NCBI GenBank assembly: GCA_963837775.1
Contig: CAWIOX010000033.1
Location: forward strand, 62,001-126,000
Direction: 5' to 3'
Source: CAWIOX01 sp963837775
GTDB taxonomy: Bacteria > Pseudomonadota > Gammaproteobacteria > Burkholderiales > Burkholderiaceae_D
DNA: 64,000 bases
Shown here: one piece after another, positions 20,002 through 31,783 of the stretch
Layout of the letters: each line of letters begins with the position of its first letter
How positions within the stretch are numbered: the stretch's first letter is position 1
Notes under the pieces: generated by a model
Told to the model about the DNA's origin: nothing
Seen by the model: only the letters and a program-made list of their open reading frames with translations
Databases searched by the model: none
Translations under genes and position numbers: made by a program

Positions 20002-20820
20002 CTACTTGAGGGCCGTACTTGACAGGAACTTCTGGAAACGGGCTGACTTCTGGCTGGTGAACAGCTCGGCAGGCGGCCCTTCTTCTTCAATCTTTCCCTG
20101 ATGGAAAAACACGACGCGGCTGGCCACATCCCTGGCAAAACCCATTTCATGGGTAACCACCAGCATGGTGCGCCCCTCTTCAGCCAGGGCGCGCATCACT
20201 TTCAGCACCTCACCCACCAGTTCCGGATCGAGTGCGGATGTCGGCTCGTCAAACAACATCACATCAGGCTCCATCGCCAGCGCACGGGCAATCGCAACAC
20301 GTTGCTGCTGCCCGCCAGATAACTGGTTAGGATAGTGATGCCGTTTTTCTGCCAGACCGACTTTTTCCAGATAGGCAATGGCTTGAACTTCCGCATCCCG
20401 CTTGTCGATACCCAACACCTTGACCGGTGCAAACATCACGTTCTGCAAGACGGTCATATGTGCCCACAGATTGAATTGCTGGAACACCATGGCCAGTTTG
20501 CGACGGATGCAGACAATCTGATGCGGGTCGGCCGGCTGCAGAATGCCGTCCTTGCCGGCGGTCATCCTGATCAGTTCGCCATTGACATAAACACGGCCTG
20601 CATTCGGCGTTTCCAGCAAGTTGATGCAGCGTAAAAAAGTACTTTTGCCTGAACCACTGCTACCCAGAATGGCAATCACGTCATGCTGTTTGGCGGTGAG
20701 GCTGATGCCTTTGAGGATCTCGCTCTGGCCAAAGGACTTGTGCAGGTCTTCAACCACCAACACCTCTTTGGCATGACTATTGGAATCTGTACTACTCACT
20801 TGGATGTCCTCCTTATGCAA
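20002..20820 (-). CDS. amino-acid ABC transporter ATP-binding protein (HisP/GlnQ family)
   Basis: A 272-residue ATPase with Walker [11 protein letters not shown]-loop [15 protein letters not shown], signature LSGGQQQR, Walker [16 protein letters not shown] and switch histidine VVTHEMGFA. It is the first gene of a five-gene transcription unit (ATPase, binding protein, two permeases, PLP lyase). About 750 bp of non-coding DNA precede it, which should hold the promoter. Confidence 0.92.
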   Translation of the reverse strand: MHKEDIQVSSTDSNSHAKEVLVVEDLHKSFGQSEILKGISLTAKQHDVIAILGSSGSGKSTFLRCINLLETPNAGRVYVNGELIRMTAGKDGILQPADPHQIVCIRRKLAMVFQQFNLWAHMTVLQNVMFAPVKVLGIDKRDAEVQAIAYLEKVGLAEKRHHYPNQLSGGQQQRVAIARALAMEPDVMLFDEPTSALDPELVGEVLKVMRALAEEGRTMLVVTHEMGFARDVASRVVFFHQGKIEEEGPPAELFTSQKSARFQKFLSSTALK

Positions 20821-21574
20821 TGGACAAAATGTAGGCTCTATCGCAATAACTGCAATAACGCATGCTTCATACGGGAAAATATGCCGGTCTCTAAAACTGT
20901 GCGGATTGATCCTGCCAGCGCATCAAATTTCTCTGCAAAAAAAAGATCTGATCAGGACTTGCGCAAAATACATGCTGACGACTGGCCTCTTAAGCTGCTG
21001 ACATAAATAATTTTCCAGAAGTTCATGTTTGATGCGATAGGCGGCTTGTTGGGTTTCACGGAAAAACTCGGTGATGTTAATGGCATACATCAAGAGCTTG
21101 TCAACAACGCCGGGGCGATCGCGCCGCCGTTGCGCCAACAGGGATTGGCGAATGACACAGTTTTGGAGCGGTCTTCAGTAGTGCCAGTCGAATGATTACC
21201 GCACCCCAACGAGCTTAAATCTGCCATCGCCGCAATCAAACACTTTAGCGTATTCACCCGCTCTCTCCTCCTAAGATTATTTTGTTTTTTGAATTTTTAT
21301 CTACTTTTATATTGCGCGGATTACGATCCGATCCTGATTAAGAGCCACCGTTATTGAAACAGCTAATAATGCATAATCAAACCATCAGCGAGACATCGTC
21401 TTGCAAAGATGAGACATCGTCACGCTACGGCACTGGTGCGTTTTGATACTGAACGCCTCTAGCATCTATTTTAATTGAATAAAGAAATATTGGCACAAGT
21501 TGTATATACAACATTTGCAATTAAATATTGCATGACCAGGTCCGGCATTTCTGAATAAAGCCGCTTACCGACAA
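20821..21574. other. 754-bp region without a convincing gene
   Basis: The 20821-21138 part is open on the minus strand for 71 codons (20923-21138), but the product matches no family I recognise and has no clear ribosome-binding site. The 21200-21560 part is markedly AT-rich compared with its neighbours and contains GAGACATCGTC twice (21390-21400 and 21410-21420), a possible regulator site. The promoter of the ABC operon should lie at the left end of this region. Confidence 0.4.
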
Positions 21575-22985
21575 TCACCTTCTGAAACAAACCACTTTGG
21601 GCTGCGACATTTCTGCAATGCTGAATTTGACGCCTTCTCTGCCCAGACTGCCGTATTTGGACCCGCCAAACGGCATGCCATCAAATCTGAAATCGGAAGA
21701 ATCATTGATCATCACGCCGCCCGCGTCCAGCGCATCCGAAACATCCAGTGCCGTTTCCAGATGGTTCGTAAATAAGCCGGCATGCAAGCTGCTCTCGGAA
21801 TCATTGGCCAGAGCGATGGCTTCTTTCAAATTGCCAAACGGCGCGATCGTTACCACCGGCGCAAAAACCTCCTCTTTCCACACTTGCGCGTGCCGCGGCA
21901 CATCGGTCAATACGGTTGGATAATAGATCGCGCCCTCGCGCCGGTGCCCTGCCTGTACCGTCGCGCCCGCAGCGCATGCGGCATCTACCCATTGCTCAAT
22001 GCGCTGCGCTTGCTGCTCGCTGATCATCGGCCCCATGTCCGAACGCTCATCCAGCGGATTGCCGACCACCATTTTTTTAGTCACTTCGACAAAATATTCG
22101 GTGAAGCGCTGATAAATCGGCTCGGCCACCAGAATGCGTTGGGTGCCGATACAGTTTTGGCCGGCCGCCCAGAATGCACCGGACACGCATGACTCGACCG
22201 CATCTTGCAGATCGCAATCACTCATCACGATGACCGGCGCATTGCCGCCCAGATCCATTGCCATTTTTTTCAGGCCGGCTTTGCGCGTAATCGATTCGGC
22301 GGTAACCGGGCCTCCGGTAAACGAAATCATCCGGACCCGGCGATCCTCAACGATCGGCCCGATCAGGTGCGGCTCGCCATGCACGATCTGCAGCATGTTC
22401 TTGGACACGCCGGCGGCCCACAGGCAGTCGACCAGTCTCTGCGCGGACAATGGCGCCAGTGGCGACGGCTTCAGAATGACCGCATTCCCGGCTGCCAGCG
22501 CCGGCCCGATTTTATGCGCCACCAGGTTCAGCGGATCATTGAATGGCGTGATGGCAAGAATCACCCCCAGCGGCTCCAGGGTGAAATGGCCGGTCCGATT
22601 TTCGGCGCCGGGAAAGGCGTCAAATGGGATGATTTCTCCGCTGATGCGCTTGGCTTCCTCCGCCGACGAGCGCAGCGTATTGAGGCAGCGCGCCACCTCG
22701 CGCCGCGCTTGACGGATCACCTTGCCGGCTTCCATCGCAATGGTGCGCGCGAACGCATCGGCATCGAGCTCTACCATCTCGGCCGCCTTGAACAGCATCG
22801 TTGCCCGCTGGTGCCGCGCTAGTTTGCGGGACTTCGCTTGCGCCGCACAACGCGCGCTCGACGATGCCGTCAATCTGGTCGGCGTGCGTCTGTGCAACGC
22901 GACCGACGACAGCGCCATCGTATGGAGAAGTCACGTCGAGATAAGCGGCGTCCACGGCGCGCAGCAGTGACTGATTGACGTTCAT
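21575..22985 (-). CDS. NAD(P)-dependent aldehyde dehydrogenase, one frameshift near the 5' end
   Basis: The N-terminus is read from 22985 ([20 protein letters not shown]) in one frame to about 22850 and then continues in the next frame as [20 protein letters not shown]; together they give about 470 residues, normal for the family. The catalytic cysteine lies in [12 protein letters not shown], and the Rossmann motif FTGGPVTAE and KEEVFAPVV are present. The general-base position reads MDLGGNAP with Asp instead of the usual Glu. Its ATG overlaps the stop of the homoserine dehydrogenase gene by 4 bp. Coupling to that enzyme suggests oxidation of aspartate semialdehyde to aspartate, an inference. 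Confidence 0.82.
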
Positions 22986-24064
22986 ACAGCCACCATCCGG
23001 TTTTCATCTTCCACTTGCTGGTTCAGCTCGATCAGGTCCGACAGAATCGCGAATGCGGTTTCGATGCGGCCGGCGCCCGGCCCGCAAATGGTGACCAAAC
23101 CCAGCAGATCGGTATCGAATGCGATCGCGTTGGTGACGCCCGATGCCGCGAGCAGGGGATGGCCGGCCGGCAGCAACTGCGGCGCAACGGATGCCTCTAC
23201 GCTACCGTCCTGATTGCGCCGGGCTTGCCCGAGCAATTTCCAGCCGCCGCCATGCTCGGCCGCCTGTTTCACCTCCGCTTCGGATAGTGCGCTAATGCCC
23301 CGGCACGGAACGTCGTGCGGACGCAGCTTGCCGTCCCACAGCGCATTGGCCAGTATCGTCACTTTCAGCTGCACGTCATGTCCTTCGATATCAGCGGCCG
23401 GATTGGCTTCCGCATAACCCAGCTGCTGCGCCTGTTTGATCGCATCAGCAAACGTCGCGCCGGACGCCACCTGACCCAGTACGAAATTGGAGGTGCCGTT
23501 CAGGATGCCGCTAAAGCCATTGATCTCGCAGCCGCGCAGTGCGTTGCTGAGTTGGCGCAACACCGGGGTGCCGCTCATCACCGCGCCTTCGTATTTCAGG
23601 AAACAGCTGTTCTCATCTGCCAGCGCCTGCAACGCATTTCCTGCCAATGCGATCGGTCCTTTATTGGTGGTGATCACATGCTTGCCATGCGAGAGCGCCG
23701 TCGTGCAGTGCGCCAGCGCAGGCTGGCCGGTATTGGGGTCGGTAAATGTTGCTTCGACCACCACGTCAATGAAATCAGAAGAAAGAAGTTGCAGCGTTTG
23801 TTCCAATGAGACGGTAGCGCGCATTTCAGCCGATCCGCTGTTCGCAAAAACCGTCGTTGCATATCCGTTCTCCGGCAGTGCCAGCAGCGCGTCCAACTCC
23901 AGCCCCAGCGGATCCCAGACCATGCCGATGCGCATGTCGGTCACCGCGACGATATTGATTTCAAGCCCGTATTGCGCGGCAAGCCGCTCCCGCTTCTGCT
24001 TCAGAACTTCTACCAAACCCTGATTCACGCCGCCAAAACCAATCAATGCCAAATTGAATTTCAT
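22982..24064 (-). CDS. homoserine dehydrogenase-like NAD(P) oxidoreductase
   Basis: A 360-residue protein with the dinucleotide loop GFGGVNQG at residues 9-16, catalytic Lys135 in TTNKGPIA, and the family signature GYAEANPAADIEGHD. It lacks the C-terminal ACT regulatory domain of biosynthetic Hom, so it should not be feedback-inhibited by threonine. Coupling (4-bp overlap) with an aldehyde dehydrogenase suggests a catabolic direction, homoserine to aspartate semialdehyde to aspartate. It is divergent from the homocysteine methyltransferase gene. Confidence 0.85.
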   Translation of the reverse strand: MKFNLALIGFGGVNQGLVEVLKQKRERLAAQYGLEINIVAVTDMRIGMVWDPLGLELDALLALPENGYATTVFANSGSAEMRATVSLEQTLQLLSSDFIDVVVEATFTDPNTGQPALAHCTTALSHGKHVITTNKGPIALAGNALQALADENSCFLKYEGAVMSGTPVLRQLSNALRGCEINGFSGILNGTSNFVLGQVASGATFADAIKQAQQLGYAEANPAADIEGHDVQLKVTILANALWDGKLRPHDVPCRGISALSEAEVKQAAEHGGGWKLLGQARRNQDGSVEASVAPQLLPAGHPLLAASGVTNAIAFDTDLLGLVTICGPGAGRIETAFAILSDLIELNQQVEDENRMVAV

Positions 24065-24289
24065 CTCATTTCCCCCTGTAGTTTTACTGCTGCCGATGCA
24101 GACATTTTAAGGAAACGAATGCCCATTCGAAACGCACGAAATGTTGCAGTTTGGATGAGATTGCCGAACACATTGTTATGCCGGCTTGCCGCGTTGGCGC
24201 TATCGATGCTGCGGCAATCGACTTTGCACAAAGCCACTTGAATTCTGCGCCGGCAGCAGTCATAGTGAGGTTTTCCCCGAGTCTATGTG

Positions 24290-25279
24290 ATGCCAACTAT
24301 GTCCAACTATTCCAATCCAATTGCCGCATTACTTGCTACTCGCCCGCTGATGATTCTGGACGGTGCCTTGGCGACTGAACTGGAGCGGCGCGGCGCCAAC
24401 CTGAATGACCCGCTATGGTCCGCCAAGATACTGATAGAGCAACCTGAGCTGATTCGCCAGGTGCATTACGATTACTTTGTCGCAGGCGCAGACGTCGCGA
24501 CCACCGCCAGTTATCAAGCCACCTTCGAAGCATTCGGCCGGCGCGGCATCAGCGCGCCGGAAGCTGCACACCTGATGCGTGCGTCAGTCGAACTCGCGTG
24601 CGCAGCGCGGGATGCATTCTGGTCGGTCGAGTCGCATCGGATCGGCCGCATCAAGCCTCTGGTCGCGGCCTCGGTCGGGCCTTATGGCGCGATGCTGGCG
24701 GATGGCTCCGAATACCGGGGCAACTATGGCCTGAGCGTCGAACAACTGATGGAATTCCATCGGCCACGGCTGCAGGTATTGGCTAGCGCCGGCGCCGATC
24801 TGCTCGCATGTGAAACGATTCCCTGCGCAGCGGAGGCGTTGGCGATCGCAAGGCTGCTGCAGGAATTGCCCGGCGTCTCGGCCTGGATCAGCTTCTCTTG
24901 CAAGGATGGGGAGCACAATTGCCAGGGGGAGTTGCTGGCCGATTGCGTCGCGCAATTGAATGACTATCCGCAAGTGGCCGCCGTCGGTGTCAATTGCACT
25001 GCGCCCGAACATATTTCTTCATTGATTCGCCAGATGCGGGACCGCACCGGCAAGCCGCTATTGGTGTATCCGAATTCCGGCGAGCATTACGATGCCGCGG
25101 CAAAACAGTGGCATGGCTGCGCGCAGGGATCGCATTTTGCCGAGCAAGCGCGCGATTGGTACCAGCAAGGCGCCCGGCTGATCGGCGGTTGCTGCCGCAC
25201 CAATCCAGACGATATTCAGGCGCTCACGAGCTGGGCCACGCAGGAATTGGCAAATCCTGACGGCGCAGCCAAGGCTTAA
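24290..25279 (+). CDS. mmuM: homocysteine S-methyltransferase
   Basis: A 329-residue betaine-homocysteine-methyltransferase-fold protein. The zinc ligands are visible as a cysteine in GVNCTAPEH and the cysteine pair in IGGCCRTNP near the C-terminus; LDGALATELERRG is the N-terminal signature. It transfers a methyl group from S-methylmethionine (or S-adenosylmethionine) to homocysteine, giving methionine. The start is uncertain among in-frame GTG 24287, ATG 24290 and ATG 24299. The 225-bp spacer to the divergent hom-like gene should hold both promoters. Confidence 0.9.
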   Translation: MPTMSNYSNPIAALLATRPLMILDGALATELERRGANLNDPLWSAKILIEQPELIRQVHYDYFVAGADVATTASYQATFEAFGRRGISAPEAAHLMRASVELACAARDAFWSVESHRIGRIKPLVAASVGPYGAMLADGSEYRGNYGLSVEQLMEFHRPRLQVLASAGADLLACETIPCAAEALAIARLLQELPGVSAWISFSCKDGEHNCQGELLADCVAQLNDYPQVAAVGVNCTAPEHISSLIRQMRDRTGKPLLVYPNSGEHYDAAAKQWHGCAQGSHFAEQARDWYQQGARLIGGCCRTNPDDIQALTSWATQELANPDGAAKA

Positions 25280-25307
25280 GCAAGGCGTCACCCGGCAAAA
25301 AATAGCG

Positions 25308-25333
25308 GAAAGCCCGGCATTGACCGGGCTTTC
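25308..25333. terminator. bidirectional terminator between mmuM and alkB
   Basis: GAAAGCCCGG at 25308-25317, loop CATTGA, exact complement at 25324-25333, followed by a T-rich stretch. It lies between two convergent genes. Confidence 0.8.
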
Positions 25334-25352
25334 TGGTTTTTGAAACCGGCTA

Positions 25353-26004
25353 TCAACCCGCCTTGCGCAAGGTCAGGTTGATCCGGTGCCGGCCCGCCTG
25401 CGGATGATCGCCCTCTTTCAGCGGCAGCACGCCGTGGTAGCGCAGCCGGGCCGGGCCGCCCCATACCACCACATCGCCATGCATCAGCGGCACCCGCAGC
25501 GGCTTGTCGTTGCGTTGCGCGCCGCCGAACAGGAACACGGCCGGAATGCCGAGCGACACCGAGACGATCGGCTGCCCGAGATCGCGTTCGTCCTTGTCCT
25601 GGTGCAGGGACAGCCGTGCGCCGGGCTGGTAGCGGTTGATCAGGCACGCATCCGGCGCGAAACCCCGAAAGCCGGCGCTGGCCGCAGCCTGCTGCGCCAG
25701 CCGCAGGAATACATCGGGCATCGGCGGCCACGGCTGGCCGCGGTCCGGGTCCAGCGCGTCGTAGCGGTAGCCGCTGCGATCGCTGACCCAGCCGCAGGCG
25801 CCGCAGTTCGTCATCGCCACCGACATCCGCAAGCCGCCGGGCGTGACCATGTGGCGCAACGGCGCGGCGCTGGTGATCTGCGTCCAGCGCGGCGAACAGC
25901 GCCGCCGCATCCGGCAGCGCGAAACCGCGCAGCACTACCGCGCCGGGGCACAGTTCTTCACGCCAGCTGCGGCCCTGCTCCTCGTCTGCCGAACAGATCC
26001 AGCG

Positions 26005-26008
<4 letters not shown>
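25353..26008 (-). CDS. alkB: alkylated DNA repair dioxygenase AlkB, two frameshifts
   Basis: The protein begins MTLDLF at 26008, overlapping the ada stop by 4 bp, and shifts frame at about 25990 to continue ADEEQGRSWREELCPGAVVL. It shifts again at about 25880 into TSAAPLRHMVTPGGLRMSV. The rest is a complete Fe(II)/2-oxoglutarate dioxygenase domain with NRYQPGARLSLHQDKDE (the HxD iron ligands), the distal histidine in YHGVLPLKEGDHP, and the 2OG arginine in HRINLTLRKAG. It repairs 1-methyladenine and 3-methylcytosine. The ada-alkB operon matches the classic adaptive response. Both indels look like assembly errors. Confidence 0.85.
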
Positions 26009-27137
<1,129 letters not shown>

Positions 27138-27273
27138 GCTGCACTCCTTTCAATGTCTACCTGTTAGCAGAACAGTTTATCAAGCGCGATCGCGCGTTGC
27201 ACTCCGCGCCTTGCTTTTGAATTCGCGCAGCGCGCCGGCATTCCGAATGCGTCCATGAATTGGTGTTTTTGAC

Positions 27274-27350
27274 GGGGTATAGGCATAAACCATCATGCCT
27301 GCCGCAATGATTTAAAGCCTTATAAAAAATACCCACACCCAGTATATTTA
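27274..27350 (-). repeat. dispersed intergenic repeat, copy E
   Basis: On the minus strand it reads from AAATATACTGGG through GTATTTTTTA, AGGCTTTAAATCATTGCGG and TTTATGCC to TATACCCC. It is nearly identical to copy F at 43086-43160. It lies between the ada promoter region and the end of kdpE. Confidence 0.75.
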
Positions 27351-27373
27351 AGCGCCAAAACCGCTGCCGGGGC

Positions 27374-28072
27374 CTATGCCGGCACCAGCAGCCGGTAGCC
27401 GACCGCCGTTTCGGTCAGCAGATATTTGGGCTGGGCCGGGTCGTCCTCCAGCTTTTGCCGCAGATGCCCCATGTAAATGCGCAGGTAATGGGAACTGTCG
27501 AGATGCGATGGCCCCCACACTTCGCGCAGCAGCTGCGGATTGGTGACCACGCGCCCGATGTGCTTGAGCAGCACCGTCAGCAGCCGGTATTCGATCGGCG
27601 TCAGATGCACAGTCTGCTGCGCCTTGGTGACCAGGCGCGCTTTCAGGTCCACCGTCACATCGCCAAACCGGATCGCGCCATCGGCGTCCGCCGCCGGCTG
27701 GCGTTGCCGGCGCAGCGTGGCCCTGACCCGCGCCAGCAGCTCGCCGACGCCGAACGGCTTGCTCAGATAGTCGTCGGCACCGGCGTCCAGCGCCCTGATC
27801 TTGTCCTGTTCGTTGACGCGCGCCGACAGCACGATGATCGGGATTGGCGACCATTTCCTGAGGTCGAGAATGAAATCGACGCCGTCGCCGTCCGGCAGGC
27901 CGAGGTCGAGGATGATCAGGTCCGGCTTGCGGGTGCCGGCATCGATCAGCCCGCGCTGCAGCGTATCGGCCTCGAAGATTTGCCAGCCTTCGGCCTCCAT
28001 TGCGGAACGCACGAAACGGCGGATGTGCGGTTCATCCTCGACCAGCAAGGCAATCGGTATCGGTTCAGTCAT
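27374..28072 (-). CDS. kdpE: KDP operon response regulator KdpE
   Basis: A 232-residue OmpR-family regulator. The acidic pair is in LLVEDEP, the phospho-acceptor is Asp56 in LIILDLGLP, the switch serine is in VLSARV and the lysine in LSKPFG. The C-terminal winged helix contains LTPIEYRLLTVLLKH and SSHYLRIYMGHLRQKLE. It activates kdp transcription at low potassium when phosphorylated by KdpD. Its ATG lies 3 bp after the kdpD stop. A second, closely similar regulator without a kinase lies at 39043-39753. Confidence 0.95.
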   Translation of the reverse strand: MTEPIPIALLVEDEPHIRRFVRSAMEAEGWQIFEADTLQRGLIDAGTRKPDLIILDLGLPDGDGVDFILDLRKWSPIPIIVLSARVNEQDKIRALDAGADDYLSKPFGVGELLARVRATLRRQRQPAADADGAIRFGDVTVDLKARLVTKAQQTVHLTPIEYRLLTVLLKHIGRVVTNPQLLREVWGPSHLDSSHYLRIYMGHLRQKLEDDPAQPKYLLTETAVGYRLLVPA

Positions 28073-28075
28073 ATT

Positions 28076-30813
28076 TCACGGTTTATCCGGGTTATGCGAG
28101 TGGATGGCAACATTGTCGTCGATTTCAGGCAGTGCGGGCGGGGTGCCGAGCGGCAGCGTGAATACAAAAGCAAGCGCCGCCGCCCGGCGCGGCTTCGGCG
28201 TGAATCGTGCCGCCGTGCGCCTCGACGATCGCGCGGCAAATCGCCAGCCCCAGACCGACGCCGGGCGTGGCCGATTCGCGTTCGCCGCGGGTGAATTTCT
28301 CGAAAATCGCCTCTTCCCTGCCATACGGCAGACCCGGGCCGTTATCGGACACGGCGACCCGCAAATACTGATTGTTCGCGTCGGCACTGAGGGTGATGAC
28401 TGAACCTGGGGGCGTGTATTTGCCGGCATTTTCCAGCAGATTGCACAGCACGCGCTCGACCAGCACCGCATCGAAGCGCACCAGAGGCAAATCAGCGGCG
28501 AGCCGGGTTTGCAACTGATGCGCGTTGAGTTGCGAGCGGTTCGCACGCAGCGCGCTGCCCACGACTTCCTCGAACGCTTGCCATTGCAGGTTCAGCTTGA
28601 CGTCGCCGCTCTGGATGCGCGCCATATCCAGCAGGTTCGACACCAGCTTGCTCATGCGCTGCGCTTCCTCGCGCAAGGCTTCGGCCAGTTCCTGTTGCGA
28701 CGGCGCCAGCGCCGGCCTGGACATCGCCAGCGACTCGGACAAACCGACCAGCGCGGTGAGCGGGGTGCGCAAATCGTGCGACAGCGCCGCCAGCAAGGAA
28801 TTGCGCAGCCGCTCGGACTCCATATGCAGCAGCGCGTCCTGCGCGACCTCGATGTAATGCACCCGCTCCAGCGCAATCGCGGCCAGTGCGGCGAAGGTAT
28901 CGAGCATCTGGCGCTGCTCCGGAATCAATATCCAGCGCCGGCTCTCGGGCAGGATCGCCAGCAGGCCGCGGGTGCGCATCGGCGCCACCAGCGGCAAATA
29001 AAAAAAGCTGCTGGCGGGCAGCGTGTCGGTGCCGATCCCGGCCGGTTCTGCATGGTCGAATGCCCATTGCGCGATGCCCAGATCCAGTCCGCCGGCGGTG
29101 GCTGCGTCCTCAGACGCCGGCGCTTGCAAGCGGCCGCCATCGTCCGGCAGCAGCAGCGTCGCGCTGGCGCGGAAGCTGCGCTGAATGAAAGTGCGCGTGA
29201 TCTCGAAAATCTGCTCGGTCTGCAACACGCCCGACAACTCGCGCGCGAACTCGTACAGCGCACGCGAACGCGATTCGCGCTGCGCGGCGACACTGGCCTG
29301 ATAGCGCAGATCCGCAGTCAGATGGCCGGTAATCAATCCGACCGCCAGCATCACCGCAAAGGTGACCAGGTATTGCAGATCGGTGACCGCGAAGGAAAAC
29401 CGCGGCGGCACGAAAAAGAAATCGAATGCGGCGACGCTGAAAAATGTCGCCATCACGGCGGGGCCGCGCCCGAACCGCACCGCAACCAGCACCACGGTCA
29501 GCAGGAACAGCATCACGATATTGGCCAGATCGAAGTATGGCAGCAGCGGCGTGGCCACGAGCGCGGTCAACAGGCTGGCGGCGGCGGCCCACGCATAGCG
29601 CCACAGGCCGGACGAAGCGCGTTGCGAAGAACTGTCTGCGGCAAGCTGCGCTGCGCCCTTCGGCAGCCGCCGGCAGTGCCGCATGGCCGCGGCCGATTTC
29701 GATCAAATCGATATCTGCTGCATACGCGGCAATGCGCTTGCTGTGCGGCGCGCGCCAGGGCCAGGTCGGGTGGCCTCGCCCGAGCAGGATTTTCGAAAAA
29801 TTGTGGCTGCGCGCATAGTCGACGATCGCGCGCGCAATATCGTTGCCGGCCAGCACCGCCGTGGTGGCGCCCAGATCCTGCGCCAGTTTCAGCGTCTTCA
29901 GGATGCGCTCGCGCTGCGCCGACGGCAGCCGCTGCAATTGCGGCGTTTCGACATAGATCGCGTGCCAGTCGGCATTGAGCTGACTGGCCAGCCGCGCGGT
30001 GCTGCGGATCACATGCTCGGTCCCCGGACGCGGCCCGATGCAGGCCAGCAGCGCCGCATCGGTCTTCCACACCGCGTCGATCGATTTTTCGACCCGGTAC
30101 GCCTGCACGTCATCCTCGACCCGGTCGGCGGTGCGGCGCAGCGCCAGTTCGCGCAACGCGATCAGATTGCCTTTGCGGAAAAAATTCTTCGACGCACGCT
30201 CGGCCTGCTGCGCCTGATACACCTTGCCGGCCCTGAGCCGCGACAACAATTCATCGGCCGGAAGATCGACCAGCACCACTTCATCGGCTTCATCGAACAC
30301 GGTATCGGGCAGGGTTTCCGCGACGCGGATCCCGGTGATGCCGCCGACCACATCGTTCAGGCTTTCCAGATGCTGCACATTGACCGTCGTATACACATCG
30401 ATGCCGGCGTCCAGCAATTCGTCGACATCTTGCCAGCGCTTCGGATGGCGCGAACCGGGCGCATTCGAATGCGCGAGTTCATCCATCAGGATCAGCGCCG
30501 GTTGCAGCGCCAGCGCCGCATCCAGATCGAATTCCTTGACAATCTTGTCCCGATACTCGATCTCCTTGAGCGGCAGCACGGTCAATCCGTCCAGCAGCGC
30601 GGCGGTCTCGCTGCGGCCATGCGTCTCGACAATGCCGACCAGCACCGGACGTCCTTCCGCCTGCAGCTTGCGGGCCGCAGCCAGCATCGCATAAGTCTTG
30701 CCGACGCCGGCCGACGCGCCGAAATAGATCCGCAGCTTGCCACGCGCGGCGCGCCGTTCCTGCTCCTGCACCTGCGCCAGCAGCGCATCCGGGTCCGGGC
30801 GTTGGTCATTCAT
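28076..30813 (-). CDS. kdpD: sensor histidine kinase KdpD, two frameshifts
   Basis: The N-terminal KdpD domain has Walker A GASAGVGKT at residues 32-40, followed by a UspA-like domain (FSKILLGRGHPTWPWR). At about 29680 the frame changes into the four-helix membrane anchor (WRYAWAAAASLLTALVATPL, LITGHLTADLRYQ), a GAF-like domain, the phosphorylated-His box LSHDLRTPL and the ATPase motifs NLLENAGKY, DNGPGLP and GVGLGLAIC. A second shift at about 28165 restores the ending FVFTLPLGTPP, with a stop at 28076. Summed length (about 910) is normal. It is separated from kdpC by a 316-bp insertion of repeats. Confidence 0.9.
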
Positions 30814-30891
30814 TTAAAGTTAGCCCTGTCATAACAATGCTGGTTAAATTAACGGCTGATGTACGCATGTCCATCAAGTGGGGAGGCTCTG

Positions 30892-31116
30892 TCCACGAAA
30901 AACACGAAAGGCACGAAAATGGATGTCCATAGGGGGTGGCAGGAACAGTTACCCACGCTGAAATAAGCGTTGGGCACACGCCCAGTATGGGCGGGAGTAT
31001 ATTTTAAAGCCCAATAAATATGTGCGGACAATGCCATGAAAATGGCGATACTCCCTATTTTTTACGAAGTGCATGGGCTTATGAGTTCGTTTCGTGTTTT
31101 TCGTGCCTTTCGTGGA
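30892..31116. repeat. opposed CACGAAA repeat clusters bracketing dispersed repeat B
   Basis: Three CACGAAA units occur at 30892-30918, and three of their complement (TTTCGTG) at about 31090-31116. Together they form a large imperfect inverted arrangement around copy B. The 30814-31129 spacer has no gene and interrupts the otherwise tight kdpC-kdpD order. Similar CACGAAA strings recur in many environmental bacterial genomes. Confidence 0.6.
30982..31055 (+). repeat. dispersed intergenic repeat, copy B
   Basis: It contains GGGAGTATATTTTAAAGCCC, ATAAATATGTGCGGACAATG and an ATACTCCC end. These are the same blocks as copies A and C in the same orientation. It lies in the kdpC-kdpD spacer. Confidence 0.72.
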
Positions 31117-31129
31117 CAATGCCTAACAG

Positions 31130-31704
31130 TTAACGGCCCTGGTCGAGCGCAAGATTGAGCGCCAGCACATTCACCCGCGGTTCGCCGAAGAAGCCGAAAT
31201 ACTGCGCCTGGCTGCGTTCTGCAATCATGCTGCGCACTTGCTCGACAGTCAACTTGCGTTCACGCGCAATGCGTGCGGCCTGGTAGTAGGCGCCAGCCAG
31301 GCTGATTTCCGGGTCCAGTCCGCTGCCGGAAGCCGTCACCAGATCAACCGGAATCGCTGCTGCGTTGGCTGGATCGGCAGCTTTCAATGCATCGATCCGG
31401 CCTTTCACCGCATCGATCTGGGCCGGATTGGCCGGGCCGAGATTGGAGCCGCTGGATGCGGTCGCATTATTCGGCATCGGGCCGGTGGCCGATGGCCGTC
31501 CCCAGAAATAGCGGGGCGAAGAAAACGCCTGGCCGATCAGCGAAGAGCCGACCGGCTGGCCATCGCGCGAGCACCAGACTGCCGCCGGCCTGAGCGGCAA
31601 AAGCCGCTTGCCCGATGCCGCTGACCGCAAACGGGTACAACACACCGCAAATAAGCTGTCAGCGCAGCAAACAGCACCAACGCAGGACGAAAAATGGATT
31701 TCAT
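31130..31704 (-). CDS. kdpC: potassium-transporting ATPase subunit KdpC, two frameshifts
   Basis: The start MKSIFRPALVLFAALTA gives the single membrane helix. The middle part (LICGVLYPFAVSGIGQAAF) is in a second frame from about 31655, and a third frame from about 31565 gives RDGQPVGSSLIGQAF, YFWGRPSAT and the end VNVLALNLALDQGR. The joined protein is about 190 residues, normal for KdpC, which stabilises ATP binding in the KdpFABC complex. Every segment matches the family, so sequencing indels are the likely cause. Confidence 0.88.
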
Positions 31705-31783
31705 GACAGGGACTCCTAATTTGTTGGGGACAGAGACATTTGTCGCGCTACGGCGCAGCATAAACCCTGTCCCGCAAGTGTTC

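Noticed and set aside
20923..21138. 71-codon minus-strand ORF upstream of the ABC operon
   Set aside because: No recognisable family, no ribosome-binding site, and it lies in the probable promoter region.
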